Source: Candidatus Edwardsbacteria bacterium
GTDB lineage: Bacteria > Edwardsbacteria > AC1 > EtOH8
Direction: 5' to 3'
Length of the DNA: 64,000 bases
Assembly (NCBI GenBank): GCA_031082425.1
Contig: JAVHLB010000009.1
Span: forward strand, 30,380 to 94,379
Shown here: in pieces, positions 51,694-59,485 of the stretch
Position numbering within the stretch: position 1 is the first letter of the stretch
Layout: each line of letters opens with the position of its first letter
Made by a program: the position numbers and the translations under genes
Notes under the pieces: model-generated
Told to the model about the DNA's origin: nothing
Database searches by the model: none
Seen by the model: only the letters and a program-made list of their open reading frames with translations

Positions 51694-52791
51694 ATGAAAA
51701 GAATATTTTTATTGGCCATGGTCTTTGCCTTAGCCGGATCAGCCTTTGCCTTTGATGTTAAGACCGACGCCAAGCAGGCATACCCCACCTTCAAGGTTTC
51801 GGGCTGGCTTAAGATCACCTACATGGACACCTTGTACCACGACACCCTGGTCGCCTACCCCTCGGGCTTCGAGGCCAAGGATGCGGCCATCACCGTCAGC
51901 GGAGACGCCTGGCAGGACCTCTCATACAGGATCTGTCTGCAGTCAAACAAGGCCACCAAGGTTTCCACCAGCACCGTCTATGCCGCCTGGTTGTTGGATG
52001 CCTACGCCGAATGGAAGCCCTCCAAGCTTTATTCCTTCCGGGTGGGGCAGTACAAGAGGCCTTTCGGGTTCGAACAGCTGACCGCGGCCACCGGCATGGA
52101 TTTCATCGGCGCCGCCCAGATCACCGGGAAGTTCAACACCAGCAACCGGGAGGTGGGGGTGATGGGCTTCGGCGTATGGAACGACCTGAACTATTTCCTT
52201 TCCCTGGGCAACGGCTCACCCTACAACGAAAAGGACGCCAACGCTTCCAAGACAGTGTTATCCAAGATCGTCTATGCGCCCCTGGCCGGCATGACCATGG
52301 GCGGCTCGGTGGAATACGGCACCCAGAACACCGCCGGAAAGAGCTATTACAACCGCCACGCCGGGCTGGAGGCCAATTACGAGCGGGGCCAGCTGTTCGC
52401 CCGGGGCGAGCTCATGATAGGGCAGGATGACAAGGTCATGGCGCTCGATTCGGTGATGGTTGGATCCATCTGGGTTTATAAGTCTAGCGTAGACCTGAAC
52501 CTGATGCGCGGCGGATATCTGACGGTCGGCTATGTGCCGCTGTCAAAGCTGAAGGTCAATGTTCGGGGGGACTTTTACCGGGAGAACTGCCAGTGGGATC
52601 TGGTCACCGACGGCACCAACGCCTGGTGGGATAAAAAGGAAAGCCGGGTAATAATTTATAATCTGGGCGCGGATTATTACCTGAATCCCAACACCAAGGT
52701 CACACTCAACTACGACATCAAACAGGAAGATATGGCGCTTCGTCCGGTGAAGAACAACATCCTTTCGGCCCAGCTTCAGGTGAAGTTCTAA
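51694..52791 (+). CDS. Outer-membrane porin, porin O/P-like
   Basis: 365 residues. Signal peptide cleaved after AFA. The body is a beta barrel of alternating strands ending in Phe (LQVKF). The strand SKLYSFRVGQYKRPFGFEQLTAATGMDFI is characteristic of phosphate-selective porin O/P-type proteins, which favour anions. Its place between the TupA-like proteins and tupB suggests that it brings tungstate or molybdate across the outer membrane. AAGGAGAGAG precedes the ATG. Confidence 0.8.
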   Translation: MKRIFLLAMVFALAGSAFAFDVKTDAKQAYPTFKVSGWLKITYMDTLYHDTLVAYPSGFEAKDAAITVSGDAWQDLSYRICLQSNKATKVSTSTVYAAWLLDAYAEWKPSKLYSFRVGQYKRPFGFEQLTAATGMDFIGAAQITGKFNTSNREVGVMGFGVWNDLNYFLSLGNGSPYNEKDANASKTVLSKIVYAPLAGMTMGGSVEYGTQNTAGKSYYNRHAGLEANYERGQLFARGELMIGQDDKVMALDSVMVGSIWVYKSSVDLNLMRGGYLTVGYVPLSKLKVNVRGDFYRENCQWDLVTDGTNAWWDKKESRVIIYNLGADYYLNPNTKVTLNYDIKQEDMALRPVKNNILSAQLQVKF

Positions 52792-52818
52792 ACAGGGTTT
52801 TGTTTGGTCAATAGAACA

Positions 52819-52845
52819 TAGGAGCGCATTTCAACGGCGCTCCTA
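52819..52845 (+). terminator. Hairpin after the porin gene, weak terminator
   Basis: TAGGAGCGC pairs with GCGCTCCTA. Only a broken T stretch (CTGTCTTTC) follows, so read-through into tupB is plausible. Confidence 0.45.
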
Positions 52846-52880
52846 CTGTCTTTCAATCAAGATTTTGCTATTATCATATC

Positions 52881-53576
52881 ATGTTCAATTTGATGCAAAG
52901 CCTGCAGCAGGCCCTGGGTCTGCTGCAGAAATTCGACCCCGAGATCTGGCAGATAGTCCTGTTATCCCTGCAGGTCTCTTTAGCCTCTTCGCTGATCGCC
53001 GTCATTTTGGCCGTCCCGCTGTCCCTGGCCATCACCCAGAACGAATTCAAGGGCAAAAGGATCGTCATCGGAACGGTCAACAGCTTCATCGCCATCCCGG
53101 CGGTGGTGATCGGGCTGGTCTGCTATCTGCTTCTGTCGCGCTCGGGGCCGCTGGGTTTCTGGCATCTACTGTATACGCCCTCGGCCATCATTATCGCCCA
53201 GACCCTGCTGATCATCCCGCTGATGACAGGCCTAAGCATCTCGGCCCTGCAAAGTCTGGGACATAGAGTGAAGGAGACCATGATCACCCTGGGGGCCGGC
53301 CGCTGGCATCTTACTTTGGGAATAATGCGCGAGGTCCGCTTTGCCCTGGCCGCGGCCTTCATCACCGGCTTCTCCCGGGTGCTGGGCGAGACCGGCATGA
53401 CCATGATGGTGGGCGGCAACATCAGGGGCGAGACCCGGGTGATGACCACTTCCATCGCCCTGGAGACCATCAAGGGCAACTTTGAGCTGGGGATAGCGCT
53501 GGGGCTGGTGCTGTTGATAGTGGCCATCGGGATCAACATCGTCCTTCAGGCAGTGCAGGGGAGGGCCGGGCGATGA
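52881..53576 (+). CDS. tupB: Tungstate ABC transporter permease, TupB-like
   Basis: 231 residues, five to six membrane helices. It contains the permease coupling motif ETMITLGAGRWHLTLGIMREVR and GFSRVLGETGMTMMVGGNIRGETRVMTTSIALET, typical of TupB/WtpB-type oxyanion permeases. Its stop overlaps the tupC start by 4 bases, so translation is coupled. Confidence 0.92.
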   Translation: MFNLMQSLQQALGLLQKFDPEIWQIVLLSLQVSLASSLIAVILAVPLSLAITQNEFKGKRIVIGTVNSFIAIPAVVIGLVCYLLLSRSGPLGFWHLLYTPSAIIIAQTLLIIPLMTGLSISALQSLGHRVKETMITLGAGRWHLTLGIMREVRFALAAAFITGFSRVLGETGMTMMVGGNIRGETRVMTTSIALETIKGNFELGIALGLVLLIVAIGINIVLQAVQGRAGR

Positions 53577-54643
53577 AGATCGTGGCCTACAACCTATCAA
53601 AAAGTTTTGACGGCAAGCCCGTGCTCAAGGACGTTTCGCTGACCATCGATAATTCAGGCATCTATGCCCTGGTGGGGCCCAACGGCTCCGGCAAGACAAC
53701 CCTGATGCGAATGCTGGCCCTGCTGGAGAAGATCGATTCCGGCAAACTGAAATACAAGGTGCGGGACACGGAGGGTTATGCGACCCTGAATACCTCCCCG
53801 GGTGTCAGAAGAAAGATGGCGCTGATCCACAACCCGGCGGTGATGCTGTCCGGCACGGTGCGCTACAACCTGGAATACGGCTTGCGGGTGCGGGGAGTGT
53901 CCCCGCCGGAGCGGAGAAGAAGGTCGGACCAGGCGCTGGAGACCCTGTCATTGCGGGGTTTCGGGAAACGCGAGGCCAGGACCCTGTCGGCCGGGGAGAT
54001 CCAGCGGGTGGCCCTGGGCCGGGTGCTGACGCTGGACCCGGAGGTGGTGTTTCTGGACGAGCCCACCGCCAACCTGGATCCCTTGAGCGCCAAGCTGATA
54101 GAAAAGACCATTCTGGATCTGGCCTCCCGGGGCAAGAAAGTTGTTTTGGCCACCCACAACCTGTGGCAGGTGGAGCGGATCGCGGACTGGGTCTGGTTCC
54201 TCAACGACGGGGTGATCTCCATCTCCGGCACGGCCCAGGACGTTCTGCACAAGGGTGATCAGGCCTTTTGGGGGAAGTTTTTGGGACGGGACAATTTGTT
54301 CAAAGGGGAAATTGTTAAAATAGGAAATGGGAAGTTGTTTCAGATAGGAGATGCAAAGTTTGAGGTGGCGACCGGGCTGGAAGGCCCGGCCATGGCCAGT
54401 CTTAATCCCAATGAGATAATTTTGTCATCGCAGAAATTAGTCAGCAGCGCCCGCAATGTGCTGGAGGGTGTGGTTACCGAAGCCGTTTCCGAGGGCGGGT
54501 TGTACAAGGTCACGGTGGACGTAGGCATCCCGCTGGATGCGGCCATTACCAAGGCCTCGTGGGACGAGATGGGATTGCAGAAGGGAAGCAGGGTGTATGC
54601 GGTGTTCAAGGCCAGCAGTGTAAGGGTATGGAAGGAGGAATAG
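53573..54643 (+). CDS. tupC: Tungstate ABC transporter ATP-binding protein, TupC-like
   Basis: 356 residues. ABC ATPase: Walker A GPNGSGKTT (about 38-46), signature LSAGEIQRVALGR, Walker B VVFLDEPTANLD and switch His in LATHNLWQ. The C-terminal ~110 residues form a MOP/TOBE-type domain (NEIILSSQKLVSSARNVLEGVV ... VDVGIPLDAAIT), which in such transporters binds the oxyanion and shuts down uptake. A 21-base AT-rich repeat (54317-54337, encoding KIGNGKL) lies at the domain junction and recurs in moeA. Confidence 0.93.
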   Translation: MKIVAYNLSKSFDGKPVLKDVSLTIDNSGIYALVGPNGSGKTTLMRMLALLEKIDSGKLKYKVRDTEGYATLNTSPGVRRKMALIHNPAVMLSGTVRYNLEYGLRVRGVSPPERRRRSDQALETLSLRGFGKREARTLSAGEIQRVALGRVLTLDPEVVFLDEPTANLDPLSAKLIEKTILDLASRGKKVVLATHNLWQVERIADWVWFLNDGVISISGTAQDVLHKGDQAFWGKFLGRDNLFKGEIVKIGNGKLFQIGDAKFEVATGLEGPAMASLNPNEIILSSQKLVSSARNVLEGVVTEAVSEGGLYKVTVDVGIPLDAAITKASWDEMGLQKGSRVYAVFKASSVRVWKEE

Positions 54644-54688
54644 GCATCTGGGAGTGGACTCTAGGGTTTAGATTATTGGGGATTTGGG

Positions 54689-55240
54689 ATGTCTAAATTA
54701 CACCACCGTAACATTCGCTTGCCGGAATATGATTATTCCAGTGAGGGCGCATATTTTGTTACAATATGTACCCAGGATCGGGAATGTATTTTGGGTGATA
54801 TAATTGACGGTCAGAGGATATTGAGCAAACATGGCCGGATAGTTGAACAATGTTGGAACGATCTGGTGAATCATTACACGGGTTTTGAATTAGATATGTT
54901 CGTTATTATGCCCAATCATGTTCATGGGGTCATTGTTATAACGGGGATCGTGAATGTCATAATAAATGTAGGGGATGGTTTAAAACCATCCCCTACAGGT
55001 CGAATAATTGTCAAATCGCATGGTTTGACGGAAATCATCCGGGCGTTTAAAACATTTTCGGCCCGTAAAATCAATGAACAAAGAAACACCCAGGGGCAAA
55101 AGGTCTGGCAGCGCAATTATTACGAACATATTATACGTAATGAAATATCTTTGAACAAAATACGCGAATACATCATCAATAATCCCCGTAACTGGCATAC
55201 TGATGGCAATAATCCACACAGGATAGTGCAAAAACCATGA
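54689..55240 (+). mobile_element. REP-associated tyrosine transposase (RAYT, Y1/IS200-like)
   Basis: 183 residues, full length for the family. It opens with HRNIRLPEYDYSSEGAYFVTICTQDRECILG, has the HUH motif MPNHVHGVIV (metal-binding His pair) and the catalytic Tyr region RNYYEHIIRNE, and ends in a helix with YIINNP. RAYTs are single-copy domesticated transposases that act on REP palindromes. The gene carries a perfect 29-base palindrome in frame (54968-54996, encoding GDGLKPSP). It sits inside the tup-moe island, its stop overlapping the moeA start (ATGA). Confidence 0.9.
54968..54996. repeat. Perfect 29-base palindrome inside the RAYT gene
   Basis: 14-base arms GTAGGGGATGGTTT and AAACCATCCCCTAC around a single A. 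It is translated in frame between the HUH motif and the C-terminal helix, in a region expected to be a surface loop. Its form is that of a REP-type element. Confidence 0.85.
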
Positions 55241-56448
55241 TCTCTTTTCACGAAGCGCGCAGTAAAATGCTGGAGGACATAAAACCCTTGCCCCCAGAAA
55301 AATGCCGTCTGGAGGACCTCTTGGGCCGGGTGCTGGCCCAGGACATCACGGCCTCGTTCGATATCCCGCCCAGGGACAACTCGGCCATGGACGGCTTTGC
55401 CGTAATTGCCGCCGATGTGGCCGGGGCTTCGGAGCAAAGTCCTGTGGCACTACAGGTGATCGAGGACGTCCCGGCCGGGAAGGTGGCCACCAAGTCATTG
55501 AAGCCGGGGCAGGCCATAAGGATTATGACCGGGGCGCAGATACCTGCTAATGCTGACAGCGTCATTCCTGTTGAGCATACCCGTAAAATAGGAAATGGGA
55601 AATTGGAAATTCGGGCTGTTGAAAGTATTTCTGTCGGAGCCAATGTCCGCAGGCGGGGCGAGGATGTTAAGACAGGGCAGTTGCTGATAGCCAAAGGAAC
55701 CAGATTGCGGCCGCAGGAGGTGGGGCTGATCGCTTCTTTGGGCTTGACTGAAGTCCTGGTCTCCAAACAACCGGTGGTGGGGATAATCTCCAGCGGCAAC
55801 GAAGTGGCCGCGCCGGGCCAGACGCTGAAACCGGGGCAAATATACGACGCCAACCGTTTCAGCATCGGCGGGCAGGTGAAAGAAACCGGGGCACTGGTAA
55901 AAGATTATGGCATCATCGTTGACGATCTGGAAAAGATCAAGGAGACCCTGAACCTGTCGGCCCGGGAATGCGATGTGGTCATCACTTCGGGCGGGGTCTC
56001 AGTGGGCGACTACGACCTGATGAAACAAGCGCTGTCGGAACTGGGTAAGATGAACTTCTGGCAGGTAAAACAAAAACCGGGAAAGCCGCTGGCCTTCGGG
56101 CATATCAACGGCAAGCCGGTGGTTGGCCTGCCGGGTAACCCGGTTTCCTCGATGGTGGTCTGCGATCAGTATGTGCGGCCGCTGTTGCTAAAAATGCAGG
56201 GGGCAACAAATATTATTAGGGGACAGGTGACAGCCTACAGCGACCAGGGAATAAGGAAACAGGCCGGCAGGACCGAGTTCCTTCGCACAAAAGTAAAATG
56301 GCAGGACGGGGCGTACCACGTGGTCCTCACCGGGCCGCAGGGGTCGGGTATACTGACCTCCATGGTCCAGGCCGACGGGCTGATGATCCTGCCGGAGGAG
56401 TGCGAGGGGGTAAAGCCGGGAGACAAGGTGCAGATAGAACTATTCTGA
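55237..56448 (+). CDS. moeA: Molybdopterin molybdenumtransferase (MoeA)
   Basis: 403 residues. It has the family blocks DIPPRDNSAMDGFA, RIMTGAQIPANADSVIPVE, VGIISSGNEVAAPGQ, CDVVITSGGVSVGDYDL and VVGLPGNPVSSMV. MoeA inserts molybdate (or tungstate) into adenylylated molybdopterin. The start lies inside the RAYT stop (ATGA), so it relies on translational coupling or on a site within that gene. A short repeat in its middle (55585-55605) matches one in tupC. Context strongly supports a tungsten or molybdenum cofactor island. Confidence 0.95.
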   Translation: MISFHEARSKMLEDIKPLPPEKCRLEDLLGRVLAQDITASFDIPPRDNSAMDGFAVIAADVAGASEQSPVALQVIEDVPAGKVATKSLKPGQAIRIMTGAQIPANADSVIPVEHTRKIGNGKLEIRAVESISVGANVRRRGEDVKTGQLLIAKGTRLRPQEVGLIASLGLTEVLVSKQPVVGIISSGNEVAAPGQTLKPGQIYDANRFSIGGQVKETGALVKDYGIIVDDLEKIKETLNLSARECDVVITSGGVSVGDYDLMKQALSELGKMNFWQVKQKPGKPLAFGHINGKPVVGLPGNPVSSMVVCDQYVRPLLLKMQGATNIIRGQVTAYSDQGIRKQAGRTEFLRTKVKWQDGAYHVVLTGPQGSGILTSMVQADGLMILPEECEGVKPGDKVQIELF

Positions 56449-56502
56449 TGATGTAAACGGTTTCAACTTCTTAAACCTTTCAAACCTTTTAAACTTAAAA
56501 AA

Positions 56503-57147
56503 ATGCAGCCAATAATCTCCTTCGTCGGACATTCCAACTCCGGCAAGACCACACTGATCGAGCAGATCGTCCGCATCCTCAGCCGCAAGGGCTACCGGGT
56601 CGGGGTGCTCAAGCACACTCACGGCGCCATCAAGGCCGACAAGCGCGGGACCGACACCGACCGTTTCCGTCTGGCCGGAGCAGGGATATCTTCCATCTGC
56701 GACGACAAAATGCTGGTGAGGTTTGAGAAGGCCCAAGGCCATAGTCCCAAGGCCATAGTTCAAGCTTTGAGCAAGGAACTGGACCTGCTGATCATAGAAG
56801 GATACAAAAAAGAACATTACCCCAAGGTGCTTTTTTCGGATGAATTGTCGGTTGCCGATCTAAAGGGCGTCATTGCCACCGTGGGCAAGAAAAAGATTTC
56901 TTCAGGCAAGGTCCGGCATTTTCAGCCCTCAAAGATAACCGAGATCATCAAGTGGCTGGAGCGTGATATCATCATTCCCGGCCGAAAAAACCGTCAGGTG
57001 GTCATAGAGGTGGACGGAAAAAGGCTTCCTTTGAAAGATTTCGTGGCCGATATAGTCAAGGAAACAATCCGCGGGGCCCTGGGCACGCTCAAGGGCGGCA
57101 AAGGGCGTAAGGTAGATATCTCTATTGACTTCGGCCGGAAAATATAG
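56503..57147 (+). CDS. mobB: Molybdopterin-guanine dinucleotide biosynthesis protein B (MobB), extended
   Basis: 214 residues. The N-terminal 165 residues are MobB: P-loop GHSNSGKTTLIEQIV, VLKHTHG, DTDRFRLAGAG and DLLIIEGYKKEHYPKV. The last ~50 residues (VVIEVDGKRLPLKDFVADIVKETIRGALGTLKGG) are an added short domain also known from MobB fusions in anaerobes. MobB binds GTP and assists nucleotide attachment to the pterin cofactor. The A-rich sequence before the ATG has no obvious ribosome-binding site. Confidence 0.9.
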   Translation: MQPIISFVGHSNSGKTTLIEQIVRILSRKGYRVGVLKHTHGAIKADKRGTDTDRFRLAGAGISSICDDKMLVRFEKAQGHSPKAIVQALSKELDLLIIEGYKKEHYPKVLFSDELSVADLKGVIATVGKKKISSGKVRHFQPSKITEIIKWLERDIIIPGRKNRQVVIEVDGKRLPLKDFVADIVKETIRGALGTLKGGKGRKVDISIDFGRKI

Positions 57148-57183
57148 TATCCTTAGGCAAAATTGCGTTTGGGGGAAAGTGTT

Positions 57184-57675
57184 ATGTACAAGTTAGTTCT
57201 ATCCCTTCTGGCCGTGCTGGTCATCTCCGGCTGCGGGAAGAAGGAGGAGCCCAAGGTGGCGGAGGTGCTGGAGCCGGCAAAACCGGCCATGGTAGCCAGA
57301 ATCGGTTTCATCAAGGGCGACGTCCAGAAGCTGCTGAGCGGCAAGTGGGTGCCGGCCGCCATCGGCGACACCCTGTATAAGGGGGACTGCCTGAGCCTCC
57401 CCGAAAAGGCCGAACTGCAGCTGATCGATGCCCAGGGAGGGACTCAGAACCTGGCCGGACCCCAGACGGATGAAGTGACCAATCTGTTGGAAAAGACCAC
57501 TGTTGCCTCGGAAGCCAAAGCGGGGAACAAGGTCATAAAAAGCATTCAGAAGATACAGGGCACCAAGCAGACCCTGACCACCCAGACCCCCACCGCCGTG
57601 GCCGGCATCCGGGGGACCGCCGGACGCAAACCCATGCCTCCCGATTCCACCCAGCAGGACAGCACCTCCCAGTAA
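57184..57675 (+). CDS. FecR-domain-like lipoprotein
   Basis: 163 residues from the ATG at 57184, which leaves a short basic start, helix LVLSLLAVLVI and lipobox SGCGK (an ATG at 57163 adds 7 residues). The body has the FecR-like wording ARIGFIKGDVQKLLSGKWVPAAIGDTLYKGDCLSLPEKAELQLID, a beta sandwich that presents a G.V.. motif, and a C-terminus rich in Pro/Ser/Gln. Probably a lipid-anchored periplasmic protein with unknown partner. Confidence 0.78.
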   Translation: MYKLVLSLLAVLVISGCGKKEEPKVAEVLEPAKPAMVARIGFIKGDVQKLLSGKWVPAAIGDTLYKGDCLSLPEKAELQLIDAQGGTQNLAGPQTDEVTNLLEKTTVASEAKAGNKVIKSIQKIQGTKQTLTTQTPTAVAGIRGTAGRKPMPPDSTQQDSTSQ

Positions 57676-57693
57676 ACACAACCGGATATATAT

Positions 57694-58986
57694 TTGGATA
57701 TTGTCGAGCTTAAATCCAAGACGGTCTCCGAACTGTGCAACATAGCCAAGGAGCTGGACATCCAGGGGGCCAGCGGATTGAAGAAGCAGGAGATCATCTA
57801 TAAGATCCTGCAGGCCCAGGCTGTCCGCAACGGCCTGGTGTTCGGCGGCGGGGTGCTGGAGGTGCTGCCGGACGGATTCGGTTTCCTGCGTTCGCCCGAT
57901 TACAGCTACATGCCGGGCCCGGACGATATCTACGTGGGGCCCACCCAGGTCAAGCGCTTTCTTCTGCGCACCGGCGACCTGGTGACCGGGCAGATCAGGC
58001 CGCCCAAGGAGGGCGAGAAGAACTTTGCTCTTTTAAAGGTCGAGGCCATCGACCAGGAGAACCCGGAGACGGCCCGGGACCGGATCTTTTTTGACAACCT
58101 GACCGCGCTGTATCCCCAGGAGAGGATAGTGCTGGAACGGGGGGCCTCCGACTTCTCGATGCGGGTGATGGACCTGCTGGCGCCCATCGGCAAGGGCCAG
58201 CGGGGTCTGCTGGTCTCGCCGCCCCGGGCTGGGAAGACGGTGCTGCTGCAGGATATCGCCAACAGCATCACCGCCAACCATCCCGAGGTCGTGCTGTTCA
58301 TCCTGCTGATCGACGAGCGGCCGGAGGAGGTCACCGACATGCAGCGGCACGTCAAGGCCCAGGTCTTCAGCTCCACCTTCGACGAACCACCCGAGAGGCA
58401 TGTCCAGGTGGCCGACATGGTGCTGGAGAGGGCCAAGCGGCTGGTGGAGCGGAAGAAGGACGTGGTGATCCTGCTGGATTCCATCACCCGGCTGGCCCGG
58501 GCCAACAATGCGGTGATACCGCATTCCGGCAAGACCCTGTCCGGCGGGGTGGACTCCAACGCCCTGCAGCGGCCCAAGCGGTTCTTCGGCACCGCCCGCA
58601 ACATCGAGGAGGGCGGCAGCCTGACCATCATGGCCACCGCCCTGGTGGAGACCGGCAGCCGGATGGACGAGGTGATCTTCGAGGAGTTCAAGGGCACCGG
58701 AAACATGGAGCTGGTGCTGGACCGCAAGCTGGCCGACCGCCGGATATTCCCGGCCATCGACATCAACCGTTCCGGCACCCGCAAGGAGGAGTTGCTGCTG
58801 GGGCCCGAGGCCCTCAACCGGTCGTGGATCCTGCGGAAGCTGCTGAGCGACATGAACCCGGCGGAGGCCATGGAGTTCCTGCTATCGCGTCTCAAGGGCA
58901 CCAAGTCCAACAAGGATTTCATCACCGCCATGAATGCCTTCGAGGGCCGGGAGAACAACGACAAGAAATCCAGGAACCGAGAATAA
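57694..58986 (+). CDS. rho: Transcription termination factor Rho
   Basis: 430 residues from the TTG at 57694. An N-terminal helix bundle (VSELCNIAKELDIQGASGLKKQEIIYKIL), a cold-shock-like RNA-binding fold (GVLEVLPDGFGFLRSPDYSY), Walker A SPPRAGKTVLL, Walker B VVILLDSITRLARANN, the Q-loop/R-loop region GGVDSNALQRPKRFFGTARN and EEGGSLTIMATALVETGS. No N-terminal insertion is present. It is a hexameric RNA helicase that ends transcription. The downstream rpmE gene is a frequent neighbour in bacteria. Confidence 0.98.
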   Translation: MDIVELKSKTVSELCNIAKELDIQGASGLKKQEIIYKILQAQAVRNGLVFGGGVLEVLPDGFGFLRSPDYSYMPGPDDIYVGPTQVKRFLLRTGDLVTGQIRPPKEGEKNFALLKVEAIDQENPETARDRIFFDNLTALYPQERIVLERGASDFSMRVMDLLAPIGKGQRGLLVSPPRAGKTVLLQDIANSITANHPEVVLFILLIDERPEEVTDMQRHVKAQVFSSTFDEPPERHVQVADMVLERAKRLVERKKDVVILLDSITRLARANNAVIPHSGKTLSGGVDSNALQRPKRFFGTARNIEEGGSLTIMATALVETGSRMDEVIFEEFKGTGNMELVLDRKLADRRIFPAIDINRSGTRKEELLLGPEALNRSWILRKLLSDMNPAEAMEFLLSRLKGTKSNKDFITAMNAFEGRENNDKKSRNRE

Positions 58987-59017
58987 TAAAAATAATCAAT
59001 AAATCAACGAGGTCAAA

Positions 59018-59383
59018 ATGAAAAAAGGCATCCATCCCAAGTACGAGACAACCACCATCACCTGCGCCTGCGGCAACGTGATCCCCACCAAGTCGACCCT
59101 GAAGGATATCCGGGTGGAGATCTGCTCCAACTGTCATCCCTATTTCACCGGCAAGCAGAAGCTGATGGACACCGCCGGCCGGGTGGAACGTTTCAACAAG
59201 CGTTACCGCAAGGAAGGCGCCGAGGTCAAAAAGGAAACGGCCGTCAAGAAAGAAGCCGCCACCAAACCGGAAGTTGCCGCCAAGAAGGAAACGGTCGTCA
59301 AGCCGGAAGCCGCCCCCAAGAAGGAAACGGTCGCCAAGAAAGAAGCCGCCCCCAAGAAGGAAACTGTCGCCAAGAAAAAATAG
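59018..59383 (+). CDS. rpmE: Ribosomal protein L31 with long Lys/Ala-rich tail
   Basis: 121 residues, whereas typical L31 has 65-90. Residues 1-68 are L31 with the zinc cysteines C16, C18, C36 and C39 (zinc-containing C+ form). The remaining ~53 residues repeat a KKE.A(A/P)K(P/K)E pattern about six times and are predicted disordered and very basic. AACGAGG lies before the ATG. The tail may contact rRNA; similar tails are known on ribosomal proteins of some phyla. Confidence 0.95.
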   Translation: MKKGIHPKYETTTITCACGNVIPTKSTLKDIRVEICSNCHPYFTGKQKLMDTAGRVERFNKRYRKEGAEVKKETAVKKEAATKPEVAAKKETVVKPEAAPKKETVAKKEAAPKKETVAKKK

Positions 59384-59406
59384 GCAGGCCGGTCCATAAT
59401 ATATAT

Positions 59407-59446
59407 GCAACATCGGGCCGAGCCTGCCTGATGTTGCTTTTGTTTT
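59407..59446 (+). terminator. Terminator after rpmE
   Basis: GCAACATC (59407-59414) pairs with GATGTTGC (59430-59437), with an inner GGC/GCC hairpin, followed by TTTTGTTTT. A second AGGCAGGC/GCCTGCCT pairing could compete with it. Confidence 0.8.
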
Positions 59447-59485
59447 ACCGGATCGCGGGATAAATCATTATCTGATGGTTGAAAA

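Noticed and set aside
56449..56502. Pyrimidine-rich repeated wording (TTTCAAAC, TTTTAAAC) between moeA and mobB
   Set aside because: Short and low-complexity; not enough to call a repeat element in a single window.
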